A stretch of DNA of 64,000 nt from Antedon bifida (lineage: Eukaryota; Echinodermata; Crinoidea; Comatulida; Antedonidae). This document shows positions 18,657-36,708 of this stretch, in pieces; position 1 is the first letter of the stretch; every line of letters starts with the position of its first letter. Both the position numbers and the translations under genes were made by a program. The notes below the pieces were generated by a model. It saw only the letters and a list, made by a program, of their open reading frames with translations. It made no database searches and was not told where the DNA came from. The stretch lies in contig OY727096.1 of assembly GCA_963402885.1 (NCBI GenBank), positions 4,712,001 through 4,776,000 on the forward strand, in the 5' to 3' direction.

Positions 18657-20823
18657 AGTGTATATTTATTAATATTAATTTTAATGGTAGCTGATAGCAC
18701 ATTTTGTAGCACAGAAAATTATGTAGCCATATTATTACCATACTTAAAATTCATAATCTTCAACAAAACTGAAAAAAAAAATTTATTGTCATTTTTAGTT
18801 GAAGTACAAAGTGTTATAATTTGTACTGTATGACATGTGCCGATAAACATAAAATAGCATACTATGATAAACAGGTGATGATAGTAGGATGAAGTTTATT
18901 TAGGAGACTTCCTAGAGTAGATTTTTTTTATTAATAATAGAGCCCACGGTGATACTCCATTATCACACACATTTAAATTTAGTAACACCAATGAAGTGTA
19001 CATCACATACAATTTTAGGCCTTGCTGATTTTGTAACCATGTCACAGGCTGAGAAGATTAGAAATAAAATCGAATAAAGGTGTGGGACATATTTGTTTGT
19101 GTTTTATTTTAATTATTTTTTTTTACTACAGACTGACTACACTTTGACATATTGCACATTCAAATATCTGTTACTAATATTACTGTTAATTCACCGTCTT
19201 TTACCATAGAGATAATATCTCTATGCTTTTACAATTTCCAATGTATATACAGACCAGGGTACTGTAAACTTGCTTTTACAATTCAATATAATAGAAAACA
19301 TAAAGAAAATCTGACACCATCTATAATTGAAATTCCACAATTATAATCGTGAACAGAAGCGTTGCCTACACAAAGGTGTCATACACCACACTAAACCAAT
19401 AGTACTGTATTGTGAAAGTGCATGGATATACTGTATGTTCACTGACTGCACACAATCAATAGAATACAAGAATCAATTCTACAAGAAGATAGTTAGTCTT
19501 AGTTCAGAGTTTGGTTCTTGATTAAAAAGGCTAACAAAGGTTATGTTCACACGTAAGGCATATGGCTGGTGATGACTTGCATAGCGTACGCCTTTGTGGG
19601 TGAACTAGGCAGGGAGGTTTCGCACAAGCATGTAAACGTTAACTTTAACAGATGTTAACATTTTACTCATTTGTTTGGAATCATGAAGAAAACATCTCAT
19701 CTAAACCAAACCCAAGTTTAGGCCTGAAACTCGGTTTGCTTTCACCCTTTTCACTGTTTACATAAGATAAGAAGCGACCTTGGTGAAAATGATTTATGAT
19801 CCTCCCAATGAAAAGTAGCTCTGGCTTACAAGAGAAATTAAATTATTATTACCGCTGGTTTACTAGTTGGCTATGTATTAGTAAATACAAATACAGTACA
19901 ACTAGTACACATTACAATATTTAATAGTAGCAGGTTTTGTAGCTCATAGTATTAAACATTTTTATACTGTATATTACATAAACAAAATGCATTTGATCTC
20001 CAATCTCCAACTTATCCAAAAATGAAAATACATACATTATAAAAAAGATGATGATAAATATTAACGATTCTGATTAGCTTTTTGTTGGTTCCTTTAATTC
20101 CATTTAAATTTTTTTATACAGTAAAAATTCTGTTCTTTTCTATTATGGATAATTATAATAAATCAAACTATTTAAATAGTGAGCCCAGTGGTGGTATGTG
20201 AACAGACCATGCACCATTTAACATGAATGCATGTCAGAGGTCGAGTATATATATAAATAGATTTATGTGAGGGAAATATTCTTTTTATTTTTATTGATAC
20301 TTGTCCCAGCACTCAAATATGTTGACATTGCTACTGCTTTATTTACAAATTCAATTTCAAATGTATTATTATCTTTTTAAGCTTGTATTGATGATTGTGA
20401 ACAGCAGCTTTTGCCTAAAAAACACTAGCAATAAACATTTGTTAAAAGTGCATGTTCACTCCACTGCACATTCACAATGCAACTGCACACTATACTTTTA
20501 GAAATTTGTGGTGTTGAATGCATCCTATTGTTATCTACAAGAAGAGGCCCTGAAAAATAAACACCCCTGAAACCAAATTAAACTATACATATATATATAT
20601 TCCATTGTGATTTTAGAATATATCCTCTGACCATGGAGGTCTAAATAATTCCTCCATGCTCTGACCATAAAATGTGGCAGAATGCTCTGACCCATATCAG
20701 GAAACAATGAAATGGTTTAGTCTAGTTTACTTGTGAATGAAAATGGCACAATAAAAAATTTAAGTGGATGAGCTATACAATGAATAGTTATTAACAGAAC
20801 AGTGAACAGTGTAGAAGCAAAAT
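18657..20823. other. Intergenic spacer between esterase copies 3 and 4
   Basis: No gene is seen. It contains the poly(A) module of copy 3, two stretches like the upstream block (19345-19470 and 20395-20480), and the proximal promoter of copy 4 with AACAATGAAATGG at 20703. The stretch 18900-19250 is similar to 24880-25140 downstream of copy 4, so the duplicated unit extended past the gene. Confidence 0.6.
19063..19110 (+). terminator. Poly(A) module of esterase copy 3
   Basis: Two AATAAA signals (19063 and 19073) are followed after 13-20 bases by a GT-rich stretch, ATTTGTTTGTGTTTTATTTT. The same arrangement is found after copy 4 (25030-25076) and, less exactly, after copy 5 (33971-34027). Confidence 0.6.
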
Positions 20824-23800
20824 ATGGAGTCCATAATTATCAAGTCGCTGCTTATATCTTCTATAACTGTTGTAGTTTTCTCACAATCTCCACAAGTATC
20901 AACAACTTTAGGGGTTATTACTGGTGAGACAATCAACTTTAAAGAAGATTCGTACTTAAAAGTTGATAAGAACATTGATATATACAAAGGTATTCCATTC
21001 GCTGAACCACCAGTTGGTGAGTATCGATTTGAGAAGCCACGACCCAAAGAACCTTGGGATGGAACATTGAATGCAACAGAATATGGTGCATCGTGTCTGC
21101 AGTCTCCTTCTCCATATGTAACTGAAGGCAAAGATGACTGTTTGTACTTGAACATATTTTCATCTCAAACAAAGGTAGGAATGACTTAAGTATTTAAGTA
21201 GATAATTGTGAACGTACTGTACGTCTGGAATAGTTTGCTAATTCTCCTTACAGTAACTACAATATGAAACTCTGAAACGTGAACATAGTATTTGATTAGG
21301 TTAATAAATTTCCATTTAGCTTTGACTCTTGAGTAAGTATTAGGATAAAGCATCAACCCTAATTTATCCAACTCAATTTTCATACCATAAAGAACCTCGT
21401 TTAAAATTATTAAACAAAATAATTTCAGCCTCCGAAAGCTGCAGTTATGGTATTCATTCATGGAGGTGGATTTACAACTGGCACTGCCTCTACTGAAGAT
21501 TATTCTGGAGTGCAATTAGCTGCCACTGGTGATGTCATCATCGTAACTATCAACTACAGACTGAACTTTTTTGGCTTTCTTACAACTGGTATTGTACAGT
21601 ATTATATACCTATTTAGCAATTTTAAATAACATATGAAGACAAATAACATGCTTCCAGATATTATGTTTTGGCATTTATAATAACAATTTTATTGCACAA
21701 CAGTAAACAGTTTATGATGAATATACTATACTATACTTATCATTTTCAGATGATGAGGACTATCCAGGCAACATGGGACTATTTGATCAACAAGAAGCTT
21801 TAAAATGGGTGAACACGCATATTGGAGGTAAATATTAATGTAGTGTGCTCCAATGATACAGTAAAATGGTCATAACTTGGGAGGAAGAGCTATATGTTGA
21901 ACAAATTATCTGTTTTGAAGCATAACAGTAACAATCATGCAGACAGAAAAAGAAACTTGTAAAAACCTAAAATAATAATATCATTTAAATTTTGTCAGCA
22001 TTTGGAGGAGATCCATATCGTGTTACAATATTTGGTGAAAGTGCAGGATCTGCTAGTGTAGACTATCATCTACTTTCAAAGAGAAGTTGGACCTATTTCA
22101 GTCAAGCTATTTTAGAGGTACTGCGGGCATATTTTTATCTTCATTTGATTAGTCTTCATGAATCAATTGATCAAGTAAATTCTCCTCTGCACAGTATTAA
22201 TGAAACCAGAAACTCCACCTTATACCAGAAACTCCACCTTATACCAGAAACTCCACCTTATACCAGAAACTTACCTAAACCAGAAATGTAAATAAAGTCC
22301 CAAACATTAAAAACACATCCCTCAGTTATTTGCTCAGCTCTTTTTAAATGTACAGTCCAAAAAGGCCATATACATGGCTGCAGTCGCGTGATCAAGTTAG
22401 TGTTTACCGACCAACCCACCGACTAAAAATCAGTGTAAGTTTTTCAAGGAAGATTCTACTTACTGTATTATTAATATTATACAATATTTACAGAGTGGAA
22501 CAACCTTGAGTCCTTGGGCTAGTATAGAAAGGGAAGTGGCAGCAGAAGTGACAATTGACATTGGAAAGAAAGTTGGCTGTGAATATACTGAGAGCAAGGC
22601 GTTTGTAAGCTGTATGAAGGGCATCGATGCTGATGCAATACTTAATGCTTCTGTCGGGGTATGGATAATGATATATAAAATATAACATGTCCCCAAAGTC
22701 TGAAATTTCAACTCAGTCTAGATTGTTAAATACTAATATACACTACTCAAAAAATTATTTTTTCAACAGATCATAGAATAATTATTAATAACTGTACACT
22801 GTAACTACAGTTTATATTATGGCCTTTTATTTAAAAATATTGAATTATTTGGGTCTCTGGAGACTTTATAAAGTACAAAATCTGACCATAACATCAATAG
22901 ACACATTGATATTTACAGTAGTATTAATGTCACTTTACCATTATGTATTCCTAAAGTTTAACAAAAATATATTTTATTTTTAAAGACTACTAACATTCCA
23001 ATACCAGTTGTGGATGGACTATTTCTGGAAGACAGTCCAGAGGTGTTGATAACAAATGGAGAGTTTAAAAGAAATGCAACTATCATCATTGGAACCAATA
23101 AGGACGAAGGAACATACTTATTTTTATCAGATCCTGTTTACTTTTCTCCAAATACTCCAACAGTTTCAAAATCCACGTTTCTTCAACTTATCCCTACAAT
23201 ATTAGTACCAGGAGTTATGAATCCGCTAATTATCGATTCAATTGATTTTGAATACACAGACTGGTCTTCAGCAGATAATCCAGATGCAGATTACTTTGAT
23301 TCTGGTGTTCAAGTTGGTACAGATTCACAATTCTTGTGTCCAAGTGATGCAGTCGAGCGAGCACATTCTACAGCAGGAAACATTGTCTATGTTTATCTAA
23401 TGACACATGTTCCAACAGTATCTCTATTCTCCTCTTTCTCTTATCCATATGGGTTTAAACTTGAATGGATTGGAGCTGGGCATGTTGAAGAACTTCAATT
23501 TGTGTTCGGAACCCCATTTGTTGTTAATTCTTCAGTGTACCAAGTTGAACAGCCCAGTGATGCTGATCGCAATGTGTCAGTTGAATTCATGAGGTATTGG
23601 ACAAACTTTGCAAAAAATGGGTAAGACCAATTTGAGTTTTGAATATTTCTTCAAACATTAAGTAGGCTTAGTAGTGGAGCTGGAGCTTGGTGGTTAACAC
23701 ACTTGCCTTCCAATCCCAAGGTCCAAGGTTCAAATCTTACCCAGTGCCAGGGTTGTAACTCACAACTTTCAACTCCACTCCTAACCTTTAAATGTAACTT

Positions 23801-24707
23801 AGTTGATAAGCATGATACATTATTAAATAATGTATCTATCCTGTAATTGGCAAGTTACTCGCTGTTGGATGCGTATGAAATATAAAAAAACATAGGAAAG
23901 CCATATTGTGTTAGTGCGATAGAAAGACCAACCTAATTTTTAAATATATGAAGAGATACTTTTTCGGTGGTATTGAAAATTGGTAATGACCATTTAACAG
24001 ACATAATTTTAACAATATTTTTAAACCTCCAGTGATCCAAACTCAAGAGAAAGTGAGACACCAGATTCATCATTTGACAACAACCTCGTCAACTGGCCAA
24101 AGTACACCATTCCGGAACTGCAATATCTAGATATCAACATAATGTCACATTCTGATCGAGCTTATCGTGCTGACAAGTGTGCCTTCTGGAATTCATATCA
24201 ACCAAAACTTGAACAATATTCAGGTAGTGTAGAGTTGTTTATCTTCAGTTATAATTATGGAGATTGCACACCAGGGAAGAGTTAAATTACACTCTTCCCT
24301 GTGCACACCAAGTACTGTAATTGGATAAGAATATGCCTGTTTGTGTGTGTGCCTTATAGGAAAGATTTGTAAATACTGTGTATAAAACTAAAAGGTAATA
24401 CATCAAAAAAATAAACTCCATCCTGCAACGAAGAATACAACAGGGAATCCTGGTAATAGTGAACATTCCTGGTAGTCTTGAAAGTCTGAATTTGTAACTA
24501 CAGAATGTAAAAATTAATTTAACCTCACGTCACTTCTACTTATTTATCTTTCATATTTGATGGTGTGTTTGTTTTCTCTCAGCTGATCTGCCTGAACAAG
24601 AGAAATCTTGGAGAGATGATTATTACAACTGGAAGAATAATGATCTACCTGAATGGCAGAAGGCTTTTGATGATTACGAACAAAACAAAGATTGCAACGG
24701 AAATTAG
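20824..24707 (+). CDS. Secreted cholinesterase/carboxylesterase-like protein, copy 4
   Basis: Eight coding exons: 20824-21174, 21429-21588, 21750-21827, 21999-22117, 22494-22658, 22986-23620, 24033-24223, 24583-24707; 607 aa. Signal peptide, HGGGF (128-132), GESAG (Ser211), Glu332 (in NKDEG, where the other copies have NEDEG) and His457 (GAGHVEE) are present. FVFGTPF replaces the usual FVFGLPF. Exon 6 has one more codon than in copies 2 and 3 and does not begin with ATG, so the ATG seen at that place in the paralogues is not a start codon. The Trp-rich tail has two extra residues after the cysteine region (ends CNGN). Intron 4 has a small 19-bp tandem repeat and intron 6 a SINE. Confidence 0.94.
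22204..22273 (+). repeat. 19-bp tandem repeat in intron 4 of copy 4
   Basis: The unit ACCAGAAACTCCACCTTAT is repeated about three and a half times. The frame of exon 4 stays open across it, but the donor at 22118 matches the other copies, so it is intronic. Confidence 0.8.
23655..23892 (+). mobile_element. tRNA-derived SINE in intron 6 of copy 4
   Basis: A pol III-type head is seen: an A-box-like TAGTGGAGC / TTGGTGGTTAACACACTTG and a B-box-like GGTTCAAATCT (near 23730). A body with ATTGGCAAGTTACTCGC follows, then a tail ending in an A-run (AATATAAAAAAA, near 23880). It lies in the sense direction of the gene. Confidence 0.65.
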
Positions 24708-25029
24708 TAAATGAAATCATCTCCAACAAATATACAAAAAGAAAACTTTTTTCAATTGATCATGTTATTTTTAGTTAGTAGTGGTTCAGTATGACATGTG
24801 TCATAAAATAAAATAACATACTATAAAGGTGATGATACAGTATAGTCAAATACACAGTGTATATAGATACTGTAGATGGTATAGTTGGTATCAATGGTAT
24901 TTGCACAGGGCACATACCATTTAAATTTAATGACACTAAGAAAGTATACATACATACAAACAATTTTAGGCCTTCCTGATTTTGTAACCATAGACAGCCA
25001 TGAAAGCATATCACAGGCTGATATGAGAA

Positions 25030-25076
25030 AATAAACAGATTATAGGTGAGGGACATATTTGTTTGTGTTTTATTTT
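25030..25076 (+). terminator. Poly(A) module of esterase copy 4
   Basis: AATAAA at 25030-25035 is followed by GGGACATATTTGTTTGTG and TTTTATTTT, as after copy 3. It lies about 325 bases after the stop codon. Confidence 0.6.
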
Positions 25077-25401
25077 AATTTCTTCACTACAGACTACATA
25101 TTGCTTCAAATATCTGTTAAATATCAATTTACTGTCTTTGATTTACAATTTGTGTACACAAGTGTGGATAGTCTTTTGTAATTGTAAACTTGTTTTCAAA
25201 ATAATAGAAAACATAAAGCCTGAAATCAAGAACCATTTATAATTGAGATACCACAATTATACTTATGAACAAAAGCGTATGCCTATACACAAAGGTGGCA
25301 TACTGTACATCACACTAAACCACATACTTTACTTGTAAGTACATGGGTAATGTTCACTGATTTCCTGTTCGCACTTTATTGTAAAGTTATAGAAACCTGT
25401 G

Positions 25402-25532
25402 TAAGCTCTGTCTACACTATCAAACTGATATGTGCCCAAATATGGTAGTGATATGACATCATCATGTCCATATATGGGCACATCACATTTTGTTGTCACA
25501 TAATAAAGTTTAATAGTGTAAACAGAGCTTTA
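25402..25532. mobile_element. Palindromic element, family A
   Basis: The ends AAGCTCTGTCTACACTATC and TAATAGTGTAAACAGAGCTT are inverted repeats, with the internal words GTAGTGATATGACATCATC and TATGGGCACATCACA. Confidence 0.8.
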
Positions 25533-25861
25533 TGGGGTGAAACCGATTGTTTCTATGAATATTAAACAATTCTACAAAAAAATTTAGTTTTACTTCCGAG
25601 CTTTAATTATCCTTTGTTGTAAAATAAAGAGGACTAAAAGTAGGCCTACAAGTTTCATAGATTTATGACATATTATTCCTGATAATGTTATTAACCTCTA
25701 ACCATAAGAGTATGTGAACCATGTAATGCTATTCAACAATTAGATTGTTTAGTTTAGCATTCCAAGTAATGTAAATCAATACAAATACATGGAAATGACA
25801 AAGCACAATTTAAAATGTAATCGTGTCAAATCAGTAACTAGCAGAACAGGGTACAATCAAC

Positions 25862-32804
<6,943 letters not shown>

Positions 32805-33515
32805 AAATTGAACTTTTATTAGAATATTTATTTTATTTATTTTATTTCAACAATATTTTATGAGGGTGGTCCATCCAGCATCAGCTGATCATTAGGGACC
32901 CTCAAACAAACAGTAAATACAAAATAAACTATAAAAACAGAAAATTAACAAAGATATAAAAAATAAATATATATATATATATATAAAAATATACAGAAAG
33001 CCAACAATGAAAGAAGGAAAAAAGGAAATAAAATCAATCAAAATATATATATAAAATCAAATATAATATAACATTATAATGTTTTAGCTGATCTCTATAG
33101 TAGATCTTGTAGCATAGATCTAAATATTGTACTGTGGTGTTTTTTTTATTTAAATGTAGGTGATAATGTATCAAAAAGTATTTAATGCAAATTTATAAAT
33201 TTTGTTGTTGATAAACTTTTAATTATTGGTTAAAAAGTTGGTGCAGTATGACATGAGATGCCACAGATTAAAATTAACATACATTTCTTAAAGGTTTTTT
33301 TTTCTGTTTTCAACTTTGCTGGTTAAATTTACTTTACAATTTTTTTTTTAATTCAAAAAGACAATCAATAGGTCATAGGTCACGAGCTGTGGCAATACAA
33401 ACAAGCAGGGTTCTCAACATTTAACATTGTTCGAATAACATTATAAAGGAGGTTGATGATTAGTATTTTAAAAATACTGTAATATAGCATAAGAAAATTA
33501 TAAATATTTTATATA

Positions 33516-33803
33516 TCCATTGAGATCCAGCCACTGATACCCACAGCATTGTCATTTTTTCAGTTATTGCCTTTGGATTTATATATATATATATATATAT
33601 ATAAATATATATCACTTGCACTGATGAAGGGCTAGTGTTGCCCGAAAGCTCTGCTAACTTTTCTGGCTGTTTTACTTATCGCTTTGATTTAGCTTTTTGC
33701 TTTTTTTTTGTATCTCCATTGAGATCCAGTCACTGATACCCACAGCATTGTCATTTTTTCAGTAATTTGCCTTTGGATTTATATATATATATATATATAT
33801 ATA
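33516..33803 (+). repeat. Direct repeat (period about 199 bp) with hammerhead-ribozyme-like core
   Basis: TCCATTGAGATCCAG..CACTGATACCCACAGC, TCATTTTTTCAGT and a (TA)n run occur at 33516-33602 and again at 33715-33803. Between them, CTGATGA (33621-33627) is followed by GGGC-loop-GCCC, then GAAA (33644-33647) and AGC-TCT-GCT-A. This resembles the conserved core, stem II and a minimal stem III of a type I hammerhead ribozyme. An extra A precedes stem II and no convincing stem I is seen, so activity is doubtful. Hammerhead motifs are known in Penelope-like elements and retrozymes. It lies between the stop codon and the likely poly(A) signal of esterase copy 5. Confidence 0.5.
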
Positions 33804-33970
33804 TTACAAAAAGGTGATGATAGTAGAGTATAGTCAATGAGCAGAGAATATAAACATAAAACTATTTTTGTAAAACTAGCAATAAAGTATAGTACTTAAT
33901 ATTTTAGACTTTGCTGTAGCCATAGATACCTGTAGGCCTGAATACATGTCATAGGCCACTGGGTTTATTA

Positions 33971-34027
33971 AATAAATAAATCAGGTGCTCTGGGAGATAT
34001 AGGCATACGGTATTTTTTGTGTTTTAT
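33971..34027 (+). terminator. Likely poly(A) module of esterase copy 5
   Basis: AATAAATAAATC at 33971 is followed some 40 bases later by TTTTTTGTGTTTTATT, the same order as after copies 3 and 4. It lies 1.17 kb after the stop codon because repeats were inserted before it. Confidence 0.45.
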
Positions 34028-34108
34028 TACAGTATCATTTCATTCACTAGCTGATACTCAGCCTTTTTTAAATTGCTTCAAAGACCTGTATCTGCAATTC
34101 AATGACAG

Positions 34109-34260
34109 AAGCTCTGTTTACACTATCAAATTAGTTTGACAAAAAATGTGTGATGTGCCCAAAAATGATAGTGATATGCTTAAATATGGTAGGAATATGA
34201 CATCATCATGTCCATAAATGGACACATCACATAAAGTTTGATAGTGTAGACAGAGCTTTA
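34109..34260. mobile_element. Palindromic element, family A
   Basis: The ends AAGCTCTGTTTACACTATC and TTTGATAGTGTAGACAGAG are inverted repeats; the middle has GATGTGCCCAAAAATG and GACATCATCATGTCCAT. The flank 34261-34340 is shared, inverted, with 44706-44862 next to another copy. Confidence 0.8.
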
Positions 34261-34338
34261 GACCACACACGTTTGAATGCAGAACAAATTATACCGTAAT
34301 TTTGAATTTTGAAGTGTTGTATCAACTTTTAATCAATA

Positions 34339-34396
34339 CATATGGACACATCACATTTTTTGTCACATAAAGTTTGACCGTGTAGACAGAGCTTTA
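34339..34396. mobile_element. Partial palindromic element, family A
   Basis: Only the right part is present: TATGGACACATCACA, then AAAGTTTGACCGTGTAGAC and AGAGCTTTA. Confidence 0.7.
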
Positions 34397-34970
34397 CAAA
34401 CTGTACATAAAAAATCATCAGTACTTTTGAAAGCTCTTAAAAGTTCTACTATCAAATTGCAACATGATGTAAATTCTTTAAAAACGATATACCAATTAAT
34501 TTTCACAAAACACCACTCAAAATGCAGCTGCCAAGTAAAAAAGTAATTCTGCAGTAAAAATGAGTTTAAGTTGGCCTTTTTTATGTCACACCAGTTACTT
34601 GACAACCATGTGGTCCTAAAAAATTGGTCGCGACCGCACAACTTTAAAAATTGTGGCCACAGCCATATATACTGACCAAACAATCATTTACATTGCGCCG
34701 GCCGCTAATAAATATAAATAAACCTCAGTATAGTAACATAAAAATGTAATATCATACTCAGGAAACAATATTACCGTTACGACCCCTCTTCTGATCCTGT
34801 GAAAATACCTGCTGGCCAATCTGTTTTACTTATAATTGATGAATGTCGACTAGGATCCTATAGACTTAGAGGCCTAGAATGTACACTACAAAACTAATCT
34901 AATAGCACAAGACAAATATGTTGCAGTAGGGATAGGTAAAGTTAATGAGAGGGAGTAACATGTGGCTGTT

Positions 34971-34989
34971 GGGCGAGGGGTGGGAGGGT
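34971..34989 (+). other. G-quadruplex-type run
   Basis: Four G-runs, GGG-CGA-GGGG-T-GGG-A-GGG, satisfy the usual quadruplex pattern in a strongly AT-rich surrounding. It lies 1.7 kb upstream of the PSMD11 start. Function is unknown. Confidence 0.5.
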
Positions 34990-36184
34990 GTTTGTGGGGG
35001 TGGTGCTCGCTTTGGAAGGATTTCATGAAATTTGATGACAAAAACATAAAACAACCATTTATAAAAACTCGATTTACAGTAATTTATCGCATTTTCTATC
35101 TTGATACAGATTATTGCTGTATGCATTATATTTACAAGTTTTGTATTTGATATATTTATGCGTTTTTAACAGATTGCGTACGTTTGAAGTTGGTGGATTC
35201 TTCCACAAGTTTTCTGTGGAATCAATTTTTTTATTATGTTGTCTTTTTTAATTTGTGGAGTTCCTGTTTTTCTTTAAAAACTCTCTAGACATATAACTGG
35301 TATCCATATATTCACATTTCCAGTATAATTTTGTTTCAAGCTTTTTAAAGAGTACTTCTTTAACATCATGAAGTTTTGGTATGCGTAGAAGTCGGTATGA
35401 GACATTTTTTTGTCTATAAAAAGTACAAATTTATTAATATTATGCAAATATATTAATATGTAATAGAATAATCAATGTAAAGGAATAATCAATATAATGG
35501 AATTCAATGTAATGACTACGCTTACTTACAGCCACACCCAAAAAAAAATGTAATTCAAAAGACTAAAATACCAATTTCCCAATGCCATTGTTTTATAACA
35601 AAAGTTACTTGACATTGATTTAAATATCAATTGGAAACACTACAAATGACCATTGAACTTTTTTTACATTTTCAAGGATAATAACGAAGACATAAGTAAT
35701 AAAAAGTATTAAACTTAGGCCTACTCATTCAATAGGCTCTTGAAAATATCCTTTGCAGCCATGTTCTTCCATTTTAGTTTGGTATCCGCATAAATTTATT
35801 TTTAAAATACAATAATTTGATTAAAAGTATTCAATTTATTTTAGTTAACATCTACAAACATAGTTTAAGCGTGCTAATTAGCATGCATCAAGTCGACCTC
35901 TGATTGGATAATTGTTACTGCTGCAGTGTGCAGTCAAGCGATCATTTCCTGTTGTGTATTGTTTTTTTGAGATAATGCTTTCTACTGAATTTTTTGTAGG
36001 TATGAATAAAGATAATGCCCAAACAGATTTTAATTTTTTTAATATTTTTAATATTTATAGAAAAAATTGTTGGTAGCTGTTAAGTTTAAATGATAGATTA
36101 TACCCTCAAAAGTCATGTAAGACAAAAATCTCAATTTTGAAAAAAATTGAGATAATGCCCTTTCGTAAATCAGGGCAGTATATA

Positions 36185-36450
36185 GCCTAACTAGGTAGGC
36201 CTCCTCCTAGTCCTTGCCTAGCTAGAGCCTACCTGGCATAGGCCTACTTAACTTGCTAGGCCTTTTTATTTAGTAGTAGCTAGTTAGGCTAGGCCCTACT
36301 AGTTCTAGTACTACTAACCTAGCTAGGCCTAACCTAGCTACCTCACTCAGGCCTACCTAGGCTAGGCCTAAGCCTAGCTAGCCTGCTGTAGTAGTAGTAG
36401 GCCTAGTACTAGAGTAGTAGGCTAGGCCTACCTAAAACTAAGCATAGGCC
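36185..36450. repeat. Low-complexity region of TAGGCCTA / CTAGCTAGG words
   Basis: Dozens of short palindromic words (AGGCCTA, CTAGGCCTA, CCTAGCTAG, GTAGTAGTAGG) follow each other with little else. It lies 260-520 bp upstream of the PSMD11 start; similar words reappear near 36930-37040. This may be a simple-sequence bias of the genome rather than an element. Confidence 0.6.
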
Positions 36451-36569
36451 TATTATATACAATAGACAGTGTACTACACTAAAATATGCACAATTTGTTT
36501 CTTACTTGTTGCGTAGTTGAATTAAACAGTATAATTGATTGACAAGAACCTGAAACTGGATATTATCTG

Positions 36570-36708
36570 CACTGATTTAAGTTCTTCGCGCGAAAAAAAT
36601 GTTTTGATGTGACTAGTGGAGTGCAGTGAACCGTGAAATATGGGAAATTTTTAACAAAAAAAGTCGTATAGCGCCACCTAGATATGGACATGCACACACA
36701 AAAAAAAC
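36570..36708 (+). promoter_or_regulatory. PSMD11 proximal promoter
   Basis: An E2F-type palindrome TTCGCGCGAA lies near 36585-36594. TAGCGCCACCTAGA near 36669-36682, about 30 bp before the ATG, matches the core shared by animal CTCF sites (AGGTGGCGC in reverse). No TATA box is seen, as expected for a housekeeping gene. Both readings rest on motif resemblance only. Confidence 0.4.

Larger units (their letters stand above)
24708..25861. other. Intergenic spacer between esterase copies 4 and 5
   Basis: No gene is seen. It contains the poly(A) module of copy 4 (25030-25076), the shared upstream block (25255-25370), a family-A palindromic element (25402-25532) and the proximal promoter of copy 5, with the SOX-like pair AACAAT-TAG-ATTGTT at 25735-25749. 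Confidence 0.6.
32805..36708. other. Repeat-rich spacer between esterase copy 5 and PSMD11
   Basis: No gene is seen. In order: a low-complexity stretch with AGGGACCCTC near 32895 and (TA)n near 32965; a hammerhead-like tandem repeat (33516-33803); the poly(A) module of copy 5 (33971); two family-A elements (34109-34260 and 34339-34396); a G-rich run at 34971-34989; a stretch full of TAGGCCTA-type words (36185-36450); and the PSMD11 promoter. Confidence 0.6.
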
